DNA of 64,000 bases, taken from NCBI GenBank assembly GCA_947500505.1, contig CANMSL010000009.1:1-64000 (forward strand), read 5' to 3'. The notes beneath the pieces are model-generated. The model did no database searches, was not told where the DNA came from, and saw nothing but the letters and a program-made list of their open reading frames with translations. This document shows positions 1-8,695 of this stretch, one piece after another. Within the stretch, counting starts at the first letter, position 1. Each line of letters starts with the position of its first letter. The translations under genes were made by a program, and so were the position numbers. Source of the DNA: an uncultured Aquimarina sp. GTDB taxonomy: Bacteria; Bacteroidota; Bacteroidia; Flavobacteriales; Flavobacteriaceae.

Positions 1-204
1 TTTCAACACTTTAATTTACTAAAAATCTATCTTTTTTGTTATAAAAATCTTATCAAATATTAATCGAACTCAGGTTATTAGTGCCCTAAGCCTTATTCTC
101 TCCCATTACTTGGTCTAAAACTAGTAAAGTGATGAATTTTGGTACACACTATGGTTCATTCCAATAAAGCTGATGAGAGATGAACTTGTTAATTAAGAAA
201 ATAA
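1..204. other. Intergenic, no gene seen
   Basis: AT-rich sequence at the left edge with no open frame or RNA gene that I can support. It lies beyond the end of the acyl-CoA dehydrogenase gene and its hairpin terminator. Confidence 0.5.
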
Positions 205-238
205 GAAAGTCCAAATTGTATATACAATTTGGACTTTC
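205..238 (-). terminator. Hairpin terminator of the acyl-CoA dehydrogenase gene
   Basis: A perfect 34-base palindrome: a 16-base arm beginning GAAAGTCCAAATTG, a TA centre and the exact complementary arm. It sits 20 bases beyond the stop codon of the reverse-strand gene. Read on the minus strand it runs into TTATTTTC, a modest T-tract, so intrinsic termination is likely but not certain. Confidence 0.7.
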
Positions 239-258
239 CGGTAAAAGATTTTATTCAT

Positions 259-1401
259 TTAATCTCTAAGAATACTTCTGGAAATTACAATTTTCTGTAT
301 TTCACTAGTACCTTCATATATTTGAGTGATTTTAGCATCTCTCATCAATCGTTCTACATGATATTCTTTTACGAAACCATTACCTCCATGGACTTGAACC
401 GCTTCAATAGTGACATCCATTGCAGCTTGTGATGCAGCTAATTTAGCCATAGCTCCTGATAGGTCATAATTTTCGTGATTATCCTTATCCATTGCAGCTT
501 TGTATACTAACATTCTGGCAGCTTCAATTTGTACGTGCATATCTGCCAGTTTAAAAGCGATTGCCTGGTGATTCATGATTTCTGTGCCAAAGGCTTTGCG
601 GACTTTAGAATATTCTTTTGCCAGTTCATAGGCTCCTTGGGCAATACCTAATGCTTGAGCAGCAATCCCTATACGACCACCAGCCAGTGTTTTCATCGCA
701 AACTTAAATCCAAACCCATCTTCACCAATACGATTTTCTTTAGGAACTTTTACATCATTAAAAATTAAAGAATGTGTGTCACTACCTCTAATTCCTAATT
801 TGTCTTCTTTAGGACCAATCTCAAAACCTTCCCATCCTTTTTCTACGATAAAAGCATTGATTCCACGATGTTTTTTCTCTTTATCTGTCTGTGCAATAAC
901 TAAATAATAATCAGAAGTCCCTCCATTCGTAATCCAGTTTTTAGTTCCATTAAGGATATAGTGATCTCCTTTATCAATTGCCGTAGTTCTTTGTGAAGTA
1001 GCATCACTACCAGCCTCAGGTTCGGATAAGCAAAAAGCTCCGATAGATTCTCCGGTGGTTAATTTGGTAAGGTATTTTTCTTTTTGTTCTGTGCTTCCAT
1101 AAGTATCAAGCCCCCAACATACCAAAGAATTGTTCACTGATACGATTACTGAAGAAGATGCATCTATTTTTGATAGTTCTTCCATAACCAATACATATGA
1201 TAAGGTGTCCATACCGCCGCCGCCATACTCTGGTGATGCCATCATACCTAAGAATCCAAGTTCGCCCATTTTCTTTACCTGTTCAGCAGGAAACTCTTGC
1301 TTGTCATCTCTTTCAATAACTCCAGGTAATAATTCTGCTTTCGCAAAATCACGAGCAGCATCGCGTATCATTAATTGTTCTTCGGATAGTTTAAAGTCCA
1401 T
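259..1401 (-). CDS. Acyl-CoA dehydrogenase
   Basis: FAD-dependent dehydrogenase for the first step of fatty-acid or branched-chain acyl-CoA oxidation, passing electrons to electron-transfer flavoprotein in the cytoplasm. The 380 residues are standard length. The N-terminal helical domain is followed by the flavin motif CLSEPEAGSDA and WITNGG. The C-terminal segment QVHGGNGF...IYEGTSEIQ carries the probable catalytic Glu (in YEGT) of the short-chain/butyryl type. The start at 1401 (MDFKLSEEQ) is where family members begin; an upstream in-frame start at 1434 would add 11 unconserved residues. The gene stands alone, with a palindromic terminator beyond it and two small hairpins in its leader. 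Substrate chain length cannot be told from sequence. Confidence 0.93.
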   Translation of the reverse strand: MDFKLSEEQLMIRDAARDFAKAELLPGVIERDDKQEFPAEQVKKMGELGFLGMMASPEYGGGGMDTLSYVLVMEELSKIDASSSVIVSVNNSLVCWGLDTYGSTEQKEKYLTKLTTGESIGAFCLSEPEAGSDATSQRTTAIDKGDHYILNGTKNWITNGGTSDYYLVIAQTDKEKKHRGINAFIVEKGWEGFEIGPKEDKLGIRGSDTHSLIFNDVKVPKENRIGEDGFGFKFAMKTLAGGRIGIAAQALGIAQGAYELAKEYSKVRKAFGTEIMNHQAIAFKLADMHVQIEAARMLVYKAAMDKDNHENYDLSGAMAKLAASQAAMDVTIEAVQVHGGNGFVKEYHVERLMRDAKITQIYEGTSEIQKIVISRSILRD

Positions 1402-1849
1402 ATTAGATCCTAATTTACTGTGCGTGCATAACACGCGAATTCAACTTTTTGATGAAAATAAATCGAGATAAGCTCGATATTTTTATTAATTCTACAAATA
1501 TAAGTTATAATTTAATAGTTTTGGTGTTTTTTTTGTTTTTTGGTATTTTCTTTCAGTACTTCAAAAATCAATATAAATCCATACAAAATTTTGTCTTGAA
1601 TTACATTTGTTTTCAGCAGAGTTGCAAGCAATTTGTGTTATGATTATTTTTAAATTATTATTTTTTGAATTTACACTTTCGCCGTGTTTAGTTTTTTATA
1701 TTTGTGATAATAGTTATTAGATACCAATTTCAATTTATTATAACATTTTTATGAGACAGCATTAACTCCGTAATAGAGTAGATTTAATTGGATAATAAGA
1801 TATTAGGTTTTGTGATAAGTAAATGTTTGGATAAGTTGAAGTTTAAAAA
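1402..1849. other. Divergent intergenic region with leader hairpins and candidate -7 elements
   Basis: Separates two divergent genes. On the minus strand a TATATTTG element (complement of 1495-1502) could be the -7 box for the acyl-CoA dehydrogenase; its leader would then contain two inverted repeats, ATCGAG/CTCGAT (1462-1478) and GCGTG/CACGC (1422-1436). On the plus strand TATATTTG at 1697-1704 is a candidate -7 box for the amino-acid dehydrogenase. Neither has a good -33 TTTG at 19 bases, so these promoter calls are tentative. Confidence 0.4.
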
Positions 1850-3076
1850 ATGAAAGAATTATTAAATAAATACGAAAATAAAGCACCAGAAATAGTTTTT
1901 AACTGGAAAGATTCTGAAACAGAGGCAGAGGGTTGGACAGTTATTAATTCCCTAAGAGGAGGCGCTGCCGGTGGTGGTACAAGAATGCGTTTAGGGCTCG
2001 ATATGAATGAAGTCCTTTCTCTCGCTAAAACCATGGAGGTGAAGTTTACCGTTTCGGGTCCGGAAATTGGCGGGGCTAAATCTGGAATTAATTTTGACCC
2101 TAATGATCCACGTAAAAAAGGGGTGTTAGAGAGATGGTACAAAGCGGTTTCACCATTACTAAAAAGTTATTATGGTACCGGAGGAGATTTGAATGTAGAT
2201 GAGATACACGAAGTAATTCCGATTACAGAAAATTGTGGAGTTTGGCATCCTCAGGAAGGAGTTTTTAATGGGCACTTCCAGCCAACAGAGGCAGATAAAA
2301 TCAATAGAATAGGACAGTTGCGTCAAGGGGTTATAAAAGTGTTAGAGAACACCACTTTTTCACCAGACGTATCTAGAAAATATACAGTTGCCGACATGAT
2401 CACCGGTTACGGTGTTGCAGAGGCAGTAAGACATTACTATGATGTTTATGGAGGTACTGTGAAAGGAAAAAAAGCAATAGTTCAAGGGTTTGGTAATGTG
2501 GGATCAGCTGCGGCATACTATCTTTCTGAAATGGGAGCAAAAGTAGTAGGTATCATTGATCACGCAGGTGGATTAATAAATGAAGAGGGTTTTTCGTTTG
2601 AAGAAATTAAGGAGCTTTACCTTAACAAAAGAGGAAATAAGTTATATAGCAAGACTTTAATTCCATTCGAAGCATTGAATGATAAAATTTGGTCCTTACA
2701 AACGGAAATATTTACACCTTGTGCTGCTTCCAGGTTGATAACAAAAGATCAAATTACTCAAATGATTAATTCTGGATTAGAAGTGATTTCGTGTGGAGCG
2801 AATGTTCCTTTTGCAGATAAAGAAATATTCTTTGGATCTATAATGGAATATGCGGATGAGCAAGTAAGTTTAATCCCGGATTTCATTTCCAATTGTGGAA
2901 TGGCCAGAGTGTTTGCATATTTTATGGAGCGAAGAGTATTGATGACGGATGAAGCAATTTTTAAAGATACTTCGCAGACTATTAAAGAAGCAATACAAAG
3001 AATTTTTGATAAGAATAGTTCAAAAACCAATATTAGCAGAACGGCGTTCGAAATTGCGTTCAAGCAATTGGTGTAA
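1850..3076 (+). CDS. Glu/Leu/Phe/Val dehydrogenase family amino-acid dehydrogenase
   Basis: NAD(P)-dependent oxidative deaminase, interconverting an amino acid and its 2-oxo acid plus ammonia in the cytoplasm. The 408 residues are near family length. The N-terminal substrate domain has GGAAGGGTRMR and GGAKSGI, with probable catalytic Lys77. The GTGGDLNVDE segment follows, and the Rossmann dinucleotide motif QGFGNVGSAAA lies at about residues 212-222. Substrate is unresolved: glutamate dehydrogenases usually have GGGKGG near the lysine, while AKSGI is seen in more divergent bacteroidotal members. It is followed 28 bases later by nhaB in the same direction and may be co-transcribed with it. Confidence 0.88.
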   Translation: MKELLNKYENKAPEIVFNWKDSETEAEGWTVINSLRGGAAGGGTRMRLGLDMNEVLSLAKTMEVKFTVSGPEIGGAKSGINFDPNDPRKKGVLERWYKAVSPLLKSYYGTGGDLNVDEIHEVIPITENCGVWHPQEGVFNGHFQPTEADKINRIGQLRQGVIKVLENTTFSPDVSRKYTVADMITGYGVAEAVRHYYDVYGGTVKGKKAIVQGFGNVGSAAAYYLSEMGAKVVGIIDHAGGLINEEGFSFEEIKELYLNKRGNKLYSKTLIPFEALNDKIWSLQTEIFTPCAASRLITKDQITQMINSGLEVISCGANVPFADKEIFFGSIMEYADEQVSLIPDFISNCGMARVFAYFMERRVLMTDEAIFKDTSQTIKEAIQRIFDKNSSKTNISRTAFEIAFKQLV

Positions 3077-3104
3077 TTATAATGTTTAAATAACAGTGTA
3101 TACT

Positions 3105-4640
3105 ATGTTAAAATATTTCCTAGGCAATAGCCCAAAATGGTTTAAAACAATAATGATAGGTTTCCTTATTTTTAATGTGTTTTCATATTATTTATTAGGA
3201 CCAATGATAACAGCTTGGCTATTTATCGGAGAATTCATCTTTACGCTCGCCATGGCTCTAAAATGTTACCCATTACAATCAGGTGGAATTTTAGCAATTG
3301 AGGCTTTAGCCTTGGGTTTAACTCATCCAATGTATAAGATAGATCACGATACGCATAAGGTCGTATTAGATGAGTCAGGAAATCCTGAATTAGGAGGAGT
3401 ATATTTGGAAGTTGCGCAAAATCTTGAAGTTGTTTTATTGTTGGTCTTCATGGTGGCAGGGATCTATTTTATGAAACCTTTATTAATGTATATTTTTAGT
3501 AAAGCATTCACAAAAATAAAATCGAAGATGGTTCTATCACTGCTGTTTGTGTTTTTGGCTGCAGTTCTATCAGCTTTTTTAGATGCTCTGACTGTCACAG
3601 CGGTACTGATAAGCGTTGCTGTTGGTTTTTATGGAGTTTACCATAAAATTCATTCAATGCCCGCATCAGATTTTGATCAAGATGGAACTTTGGATAGAAA
3701 AGAATTGAGTGGAGAAACGCTTGAACAATTTCGAAGTTTTCTTAGGAGTTTGGTAATGCACGGTGTTGTAGGTACTGCACTAGGGGGCGTATGTACACTT
3801 GTTGGAGAACCTCAAAATTTGCTTATTGGAGAACGAATGGGATGGGATTTCATAGAGTTTTTTATTAACATGGCTCCTATAACATTACCCGTTTTAGCAG
3901 CTGGACTTTTAACAACCGTCATTCTGGAACTGACAGGTTGGTTTGGTTTTGGGGCAAAATTGCCCGAAGTTGCAAGAAGAATTATTGAAAATTACACAGA
4001 TCAAGAGGATGCAAATAGATCAGATAAATCTAAGTATGGTTTAATTGTACAGGGCGTTTGTGCCTTACTATTGATTGTTGGTTTGGCCTTGCACCTGGCT
4101 CCTGTTGGCTTTATTGGTTTGGCACTGATAATTGTTCAAACTGCCTTTATGGGTATTACCGAAGAACATCAGTTAGGTAAGGCTTTCGAAGAAGCATTGC
4201 CTTTTACCGCATTATTAGTGGTTTTCTTTGTTATAGTGGCTATGATCCACGACCAGCATCTTTTTACACCCGTAATTGACTGGGCATTAACCTTGGATCC
4301 TGCAAAACAACCTTCTATGTTCTATATTGCTAATGGAGTGCTTTCTATGATTAGTGATAATGTATTCGTTGCTACCGTTTATATCGGAGAGGTAAAACAA
4401 GCTTTCGATAATGGTGTAATCGATAGAGAACAGTTTGAGAAACTAGCAATAGCTATAAACACGGGAACAAATTTACCTAGTGTTGCAACACCTAATGGTC
4501 AGGCGGCGTTTTTATTTTTACTAACTTCTTCCTTAGCTCCTTTAATTGGATTGTCATATGGAAGAATGGTGAAAATGGCATTGCCCTACACTATTATACT
4601 TGGTGGTGTTGGACTGCTAGGAATAATTTATGTACTATAA
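3105..4640 (+). CDS. nhaB: Na+/H+ antiporter NhaB
   Basis: Inner-membrane sodium/proton antiporter used for sodium and pH homeostasis, expected in a marine flavobacterium. The 511 residues match the usual NhaB length, with about 12 hydrophobic segments. Family-like stretches include YPLQSGGILAIEAL near the N terminus, SAFLDALTVTAV at about residues 153-164, VGEPQNLLIGE in the middle and NTGTNLPSVATPNGQAAFLF near the C terminus. I chose the ATG at 3105; the frame is also open from a GTG at 3096 that would add three residues. A polar insert (about 175-210, SDFDQDGTLDRKEL) resembles a single calcium-binding loop, which may be coincidental. Confidence 0.88.
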   Translation: MLKYFLGNSPKWFKTIMIGFLIFNVFSYYLLGPMITAWLFIGEFIFTLAMALKCYPLQSGGILAIEALALGLTHPMYKIDHDTHKVVLDESGNPELGGVYLEVAQNLEVVLLLVFMVAGIYFMKPLLMYIFSKAFTKIKSKMVLSLLFVFLAAVLSAFLDALTVTAVLISVAVGFYGVYHKIHSMPASDFDQDGTLDRKELSGETLEQFRSFLRSLVMHGVVGTALGGVCTLVGEPQNLLIGERMGWDFIEFFINMAPITLPVLAAGLLTTVILELTGWFGFGAKLPEVARRIIENYTDQEDANRSDKSKYGLIVQGVCALLLIVGLALHLAPVGFIGLALIIVQTAFMGITEEHQLGKAFEEALPFTALLVVFFVIVAMIHDQHLFTPVIDWALTLDPAKQPSMFYIANGVLSMISDNVFVATVYIGEVKQAFDNGVIDREQFEKLAIAINTGTNLPSVATPNGQAAFLFLLTSSLAPLIGLSYGRMVKMALPYTIILGGVGLLGIIYVL

Positions 4641-4711
4641 CCACCGTAAATAATATACTTAACCTATATAAAAAACGTTAGTATACTAACACTAAATTAA
4701 CAAGAACATAT

Positions 4712-5413
4712 ATGACCCATTTATTTATGCTCGGTATGTTAGCCCAAAATACCAAAGAAATTGATCCGGAAGTTGAAGAAAAAACACTATCCATTATAGA
4801 CCTATTACTTAGTGGAGGTACAGGAGGAGTAGTTATTATTGCTATTCTTTTTGTTTTGCTATTTGTAGCAGTCTATATTTATTTTGAAAGAATTTTTGCT
4901 ATAAAAGCAGCCTCCAAGTATGACGAAAGCTTTATGCATCAAATTAGGGATAACGTGGCAAGCGGTAAAATCGAAGCTGCAAAAATCTTGTGTGCACAAA
5001 CAAATAATCCTGTAGCACGATTAACGGAAAAAGGAATATCAAGAATTGGTAACCCTTTAGAAGATATTAATAAAGCGATCGAAAACGCAGGTCGATTGGA
5101 AGTGTATAAACTCGAAAAAAATGTTAGCATACTTGCTACTGTAGCAGGTGCAGCACCGATGATCGGGTTTTTAGGAACTGTAATTGGTATGATTTTAGCT
5201 TTCCACAATCTAGCATCAAGTTCGGGGAGTGCAGATATGGGAACATTGGCAGAAGGTATTTATACAGCTATGACGACAACGGTGGCAGGATTGGTTGTTG
5301 GTATTGTTGCATATATAGGATATAATCACCTGGTGGTTAGAACAGATAAAGTAATACACCGAATGGAAGCTACCGCAGTAGATTTCCTTGACCTGTTAAA
5401 CGAACCTGCTTAA
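4712..5413 (+). CDS. exbB: MotA/TolQ/ExbB proton-channel protein
   Basis: Inner-membrane stator that uses the proton-motive force to energise a TonB partner for outer-membrane uptake. The 233 residues hold three transmembrane segments: about 30-55, then a pair at about 140-165 and 190-215 around the characteristic GAAPMIGFLGTVIGMI and GIYTAMTTTVAGLVVGI sequences. First gene of a three-gene operon: exbD begins one base after its stop and the tonB-like gene three bases after exbD. Confidence 0.92.
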   Translation: MTHLFMLGMLAQNTKEIDPEVEEKTLSIIDLLLSGGTGGVVIIAILFVLLFVAVYIYFERIFAIKAASKYDESFMHQIRDNVASGKIEAAKILCAQTNNPVARLTEKGISRIGNPLEDINKAIENAGRLEVYKLEKNVSILATVAGAAPMIGFLGTVIGMILAFHNLASSSGSADMGTLAEGIYTAMTTTVAGLVVGIVAYIGYNHLVVRTDKVIHRMEATAVDFLDLLNEPA

Positions 5414-5414
5414 T

Positions 5415-5807
5415 ATGAATTTAAGAGGAAGAAATAAAGTAAGTCCGGAGTTCAGTATGTCTTCTATGACAGACATAGTGTTTCTGTTGTTGGTATTTTT
5501 TTTATTGACTTCACCAACCATCACTCCGGAAGCATTGGATTTGATATTGCCAAAAGCAAAAGGAAAAAGCTCGAACGTGCAAAATATATCGGTTAGTATA
5601 ACCAATAAGTTGCAATATTATGTAGATAACGAGCGTATAAGCCAGAGTAAGCTAGAGTCTACTCTGCGATCTAAATTATCAGGGACAAAAGAGCCCACTA
5701 TTATATTAAGGGCAGAAGAAGGTGTTCCAATAGAGAAGGCAGTGGGTGTTATGGATATAGCTAATAGAAATAAGTATAAGGTAATACTCGCGGTGAAACC
5801 GGAATAA
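5415..5807 (+). CDS. exbD: ExbD/TolR biopolymer transport protein
   Basis: Partner of ExbB in the TonB energising complex. The 130 residues have one N-terminal transmembrane helix (about 19-38) preceded by the typical MSSMTDIVFLLLVFFLLTS stretch, whose Asp24 is the expected proton-carrying residue, and a periplasmic domain ending AIGVMDIANRNKYKVILAV-like. Tightly packed between the ExbB and TonB genes, so almost certainly translated as one operon. Confidence 0.92.
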   Translation: MNLRGRNKVSPEFSMSSMTDIVFLLLVFFLLTSPTITPEALDLILPKAKGKSSNVQNISVSITNKLQYYVDNERISQSKLESTLRSKLSGTKEPTIILRAEEGVPIEKAVGVMDIANRNKYKVILAVKPE

Positions 5808-5810
5808 TCT

Positions 5811-6710
5811 ATGTTAAAATTAGATACAAGACATAAAAAGAAATCTTTTATAATCACGACAATATTGCACGTGGTTATTATTTTTCTATTGTTTTATTTG
5901 GGGTTGAGTGCTTTGGATCCTACTCCAGAAGGGGGTATAGCGGTTAATTTTGGAACTACGATTACCGGTTCAGGCGATATACAGCCAAAAGAAGCGATCA
6001 AGTCTTCTCCAAAACAAACTACTCCAGAACCTACACCGGTAACTCCGGAACCGGAACCGGAGACTCCCGAAATTACAGAAAAAGTGGTAACACAGGATGT
6101 AGAGGATGCTCCTGTAGTAGAAGAAAAACCAAAAAAAGAGCCTAAAAAAAAGGTCGAGAAGCCAAAAGAAAAACCTAAAGACAAACAGGAAGAACGAAAA
6201 GCGGTTGAAGAACCTATAGAAAAACCAGTAGAAAAAGTTGAAGAAAAAAAACCAGATCCATCGCCGGATAAATCAACATTAGATATATTGGACAGCTTCT
6301 CTAATGGGCCCAAAAGTGATGGAAAAGCTAAAGGTGGAGAAGGAGATGACGGCAAACCGGGAGATAAAGGAAATCCAGACGGTAACCCTTATGCAAACAG
6401 TTATTATGGACAGCCAGGTCCCGGAGGCACAGGAGGAGTTGGGTATGGACTTAATGGGCGAGGACGGCCTACTAACTCCAAAGTAGTGCAGGAGTGCAAT
6501 GAAGCGGGTCGTGTCGTGGTTAAAATCGTGGTTAATCGTGAAGGTAGAGTCATTCAGGCAACTCCCGGTGTAAAAGGAACTACGAATAGCGCAGGGTGTC
6601 TTTTGGATCCTGCTAAGAAAACAGCACTAACATTTAGATGGAAACCCGATCCAAAAGCTCCAGTAAAACAAATAGGGTTTGTGGAAGTTACTTTTGGTTT
6701 AGGAGAGTAA
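5811..6710 (+). CDS. TonB-like energy transducer
   Basis: Predicted TonB protein linking the ExbBD motor to outer-membrane receptors. One N-terminal membrane anchor (about 13-36) is followed by a long Pro/Glu/Lys-rich periplasm-spanning stretch (about 60-150), a Gly-rich linker (about 165-215) and a C-terminal TonB-type domain (about 215-298) containing GRVVVKIVVNREGRVIQA and ending with a beta strand, FVEVTFGLGE. Third gene of the exbB-exbD-tonB operon. A TolA-like role cannot be excluded, since TolQRA and ExbBD-TonB are hard to separate in Bacteroidota. Confidence 0.85.
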   Translation: MLKLDTRHKKKSFIITTILHVVIIFLLFYLGLSALDPTPEGGIAVNFGTTITGSGDIQPKEAIKSSPKQTTPEPTPVTPEPEPETPEITEKVVTQDVEDAPVVEEKPKKEPKKKVEKPKEKPKDKQEERKAVEEPIEKPVEKVEEKKPDPSPDKSTLDILDSFSNGPKSDGKAKGGEGDDGKPGDKGNPDGNPYANSYYGQPGPGGTGGVGYGLNGRGRPTNSKVVQECNEAGRVVVKIVVNREGRVIQATPGVKGTTNSAGCLLDPAKKTALTFRWKPDPKAPVKQIGFVEVTFGLGE

Positions 6711-6917
6711 TACAATTCATAAGATACAGTTGTTATTTTTAAGATGTTTTAGGGCTGACTGAGGCTTTTCATTGCTTTAAAAAATTCTAAATTCTTGTTC
6801 TGTCAATTATCTATCTATGATCTAGAAGACAGATGAAATAGGTGGTAGTTATTTGTCACAATGGACGGATAATAGATTTTTTAAAGAAAAAATATTATTT
6901 AAGTGTTTAATAATTAA

Positions 6918-8141
6918 ATGATTATCGACTATCAACAAACTTTAGAGTGGATGTTTGCGCAATTACCCATGTATCAACGCCAGGGCGCAAGTGCTTATAA
7001 AATCGACCTTACAAATACTGTTAAGTTGTCTTCTTATTTGGATAATCCGGAAACTAAGTTTAAGAGTATTCACGTAGCAGGAACCAATGGTAAGGGATCG
7101 ACAAGTCATATGCTTGCATCCATTTTGCAAGAATCAGGGTATAAAGTTGGCTTGTATACTTCGCCCCATCTTAAAGATTTTAGGGAACGAATTCGAATTA
7201 ATGGTAAAGAAATTACTAAAGAATGTGTAGTAAATTTCATCGAGAAACATAGGGCTTATTTAGAGGCCAACCAACTTTCCTTTTTTGAGATGACAGTAGG
7301 ATTAGCATTTCAATATTTTGCTGAATTCAGCGTGGATATAGCGATAATAGAAGTAGGTCTGGGAGGTCGTTTAGACTCTACTAATATTATCACGCCTCAA
7401 GTATCCGTTATTACCAATATTGGGTTAGACCATACACAATTTCTTGGAAATACCTTAGCTAAAATAGCTTCAGAAAAAGCAGGGATTATAAAAAAAAACA
7501 CCCCAGTTGTTATAGGAAGAACGACACCGGAAACCAAGAGAGTTTTTGATGAAAAAGCTTTATCTACTCGAAGTGAGATATTCTATGCAGAAAACTATCG
7601 GGGAACTGTTTTTGAAACAGATTTAAAAGGTGAATACCAAAAAGAAAATATAAAAACAGTACTACAGACGATTGCCATTCTAAGGGAAAAAGGGTGGGAT
7701 ATCAGTAAGACAAATATTCAAAATGGACTGAGAAGTGTTACGAGTAATACCGGTTTATTGGGAAGATGGCAGATTTTACAAGAGAATCCAAAGGTAATAT
7801 GTGATACTGCACACAATGAAGACGGTCTACAATCGGTAATGACACAATTATCAAAAGAAAAATATAATAAACTACACATAGTTTTAGGTGTTGTTGATGA
7901 TAAAGATTTGGATAATATTTTGCCTTTGTTTCTTGTTGATGCAACGTATTACTTTGCGAAACCTGAAATTGCGAGAGGTCTTGATAAAAAAATATTAAAG
8001 CGGGAAGCTATAAAATTTAACTTGAAAGGGGAATGTTATTCTTCTGTGAAAATAGCGTATAAATCTGCTTTAGAGAAAGCTAGTGATGAAGATATGGTGT
8101 TTGTAGGTGGAAGTACATTTGTAGTAGCGGAAATAATTTAA
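6918..8141 (+). CDS. folC: Folylpolyglutamate synthase / dihydrofolate synthase
   Basis: Mur-ligase-family enzyme that joins glutamate to dihydropteroate and to folates in the cytoplasm. The 407 residues are normal. The ATP-binding P-loop AGTNGKGST is at residues 54-62. GLGGRLDSTN follows at about 147-156, and GLDHTQFLG, with the metal/ATP-site His, at about 173-181. The C-terminal ligase domain carries a CDTAHNEDGL motif. Preceded by about 200 non-coding bases; followed by the tRNA-Val promoter. Confidence 0.93.
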   Translation: MIIDYQQTLEWMFAQLPMYQRQGASAYKIDLTNTVKLSSYLDNPETKFKSIHVAGTNGKGSTSHMLASILQESGYKVGLYTSPHLKDFRERIRINGKEITKECVVNFIEKHRAYLEANQLSFFEMTVGLAFQYFAEFSVDIAIIEVGLGGRLDSTNIITPQVSVITNIGLDHTQFLGNTLAKIASEKAGIIKKNTPVVIGRTTPETKRVFDEKALSTRSEIFYAENYRGTVFETDLKGEYQKENIKTVLQTIAILREKGWDISKTNIQNGLRSVTSNTGLLGRWQILQENPKVICDTAHNEDGLQSVMTQLSKEKYNKLHIVLGVVDDKDLDNILPLFLVDATYYFAKPEIARGLDKKILKREAIKFNLKGECYSSVKIAYKSALEKASDEDMVFVGGSTFVVAEII

Positions 8142-8158
8142 TTTTTCTTTAAAAATCT

Positions 8159-8189
8159 TTTGGTAGACTATAAAACTGTCTTATATTTG
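8159..8189 (+). promoter_or_regulatory. Bacteroidota-type promoter of tRNA-Val
   Basis: TTTG at 8159-8162, a 19-base spacer, then TATATTTG at 8182-8189. This matches the Bacteroidota sigma-70 consensus (TTTG, 19 bases, TAnnTTTG) exactly, and it lies 38 bases upstream of the mature tRNA. Confidence 0.8.
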
Positions 8190-8227
8190 CATCCGCAATC
8201 AGGAACAAGGATTGCAAAATGTAGAGA

Positions 8228-8302
8228 GGGCAATTAGCTCAGCTGGTTCAGAGCACCTCGTTTACACCGAGGGGGTCGGGGGTTCGAATCCCTCATTGCC
8301 CA
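8228..8302 (+). tRNA. tRNA-Val (anticodon UAC)
   Basis: 75-base cloverleaf: acceptor arms GGGCAAT/ATTGCCC plus discriminator A, D-arm TAGCTCAGCTGGTTCAGAGCA, anticodon stem CCTCG/CGAGG with loop TTTACAC (anticodon TAC), and T-arm with GGTTCGAATCC. CCA is not encoded in full. A promoter lies immediately upstream and an intrinsic terminator immediately downstream, so this is a monocistronic tRNA. Confidence 0.96.
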
Positions 8303-8312
8303 CATAAATTGT

Positions 8313-8347
8313 AAAAACCTGTAAATTAAATATTTATAGGTTTTTTT
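8313..8347 (+). terminator. Intrinsic terminator of tRNA-Val
   Basis: AAAAACCTGTAAAT pairs with ATTTATAGGTTTTT (one G-T pair) around a short loop, followed by a run of T. It begins 11 bases after the tRNA. Confidence 0.8.
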
Positions 8348-8656
8348 CTTTTACAAAAAGATCGTTTAGCTAAGTAAATCAAAACATTAACAGTTCGAAC
8401 TCTTTCAGGGTATTCCAAGTAATAAAAAAATTGTAAAACTTCTAAACTAAAGCGGAAAAATTAACTATTCTTATTAGTTATGTGAGTGTTATGTCTAAAA
8501 AAGATGTATTACTTAAATAATTTTCATAATAATGGTTAGTCAATACATTACCAAACTTTTGTTGGTTGAAGAGTATTCTCTGTTACTTATCATTTAATCT
8601 CTAACTAACGGCTTCGGAAATTCGAAATTAATCATAGATAATTTATTTTCGTTTAC

Positions 8657-8684
8657 TATATTTGAATGTTCATGTAACATGAAC
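8657..8684 (+). promoter_or_regulatory. Promoter -7 box with palindromic operator for the AbiE-like operon
   Basis: TATATTTG at 8657-8664 fits the Bacteroidota -7 box. It is followed at 8668-8684 by a perfect inverted repeat, GTTCATGT-A-ACATGAAC, placed where transcription would start, 11 bases before the start codon. AbiEi antitoxins are known to repress their own promoter by binding inverted repeats, so this is the obvious operator candidate. No -33 TTTG is visible at the usual distance. The operator role is inference; the palindrome is plain in the sequence. Confidence 0.6.
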
Positions 8685-8695
8685 ACACGTTTAAA

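Larger units (their letters stand above)
8303..8695. other. Intergenic between tRNA-Val and the toxin-antitoxin operon
   Basis: Holds the tRNA terminator at its left end and the promoter/operator of the AbiE-like operon at its right end; both are listed separately. I saw no gene in the roughly 300 bases between and no duplicated tRNA 3' end that would mark an attachment site. Confidence 0.5.

Noticed and set aside
5894..6355. 153-residue minus-strand open frame antisense to the TonB-like gene
   Set aside because: Its Ser/Gly/Phe-rich product is the mirror of the Pro/Glu/Lys-rich plus-strand gene; low-complexity shadow.
8303..8650. Attachment site or prophage next to tRNA-Val
   Set aside because: No duplicated tRNA 3' end near the right boundary of the toxin-antitoxin pair and no integrase.
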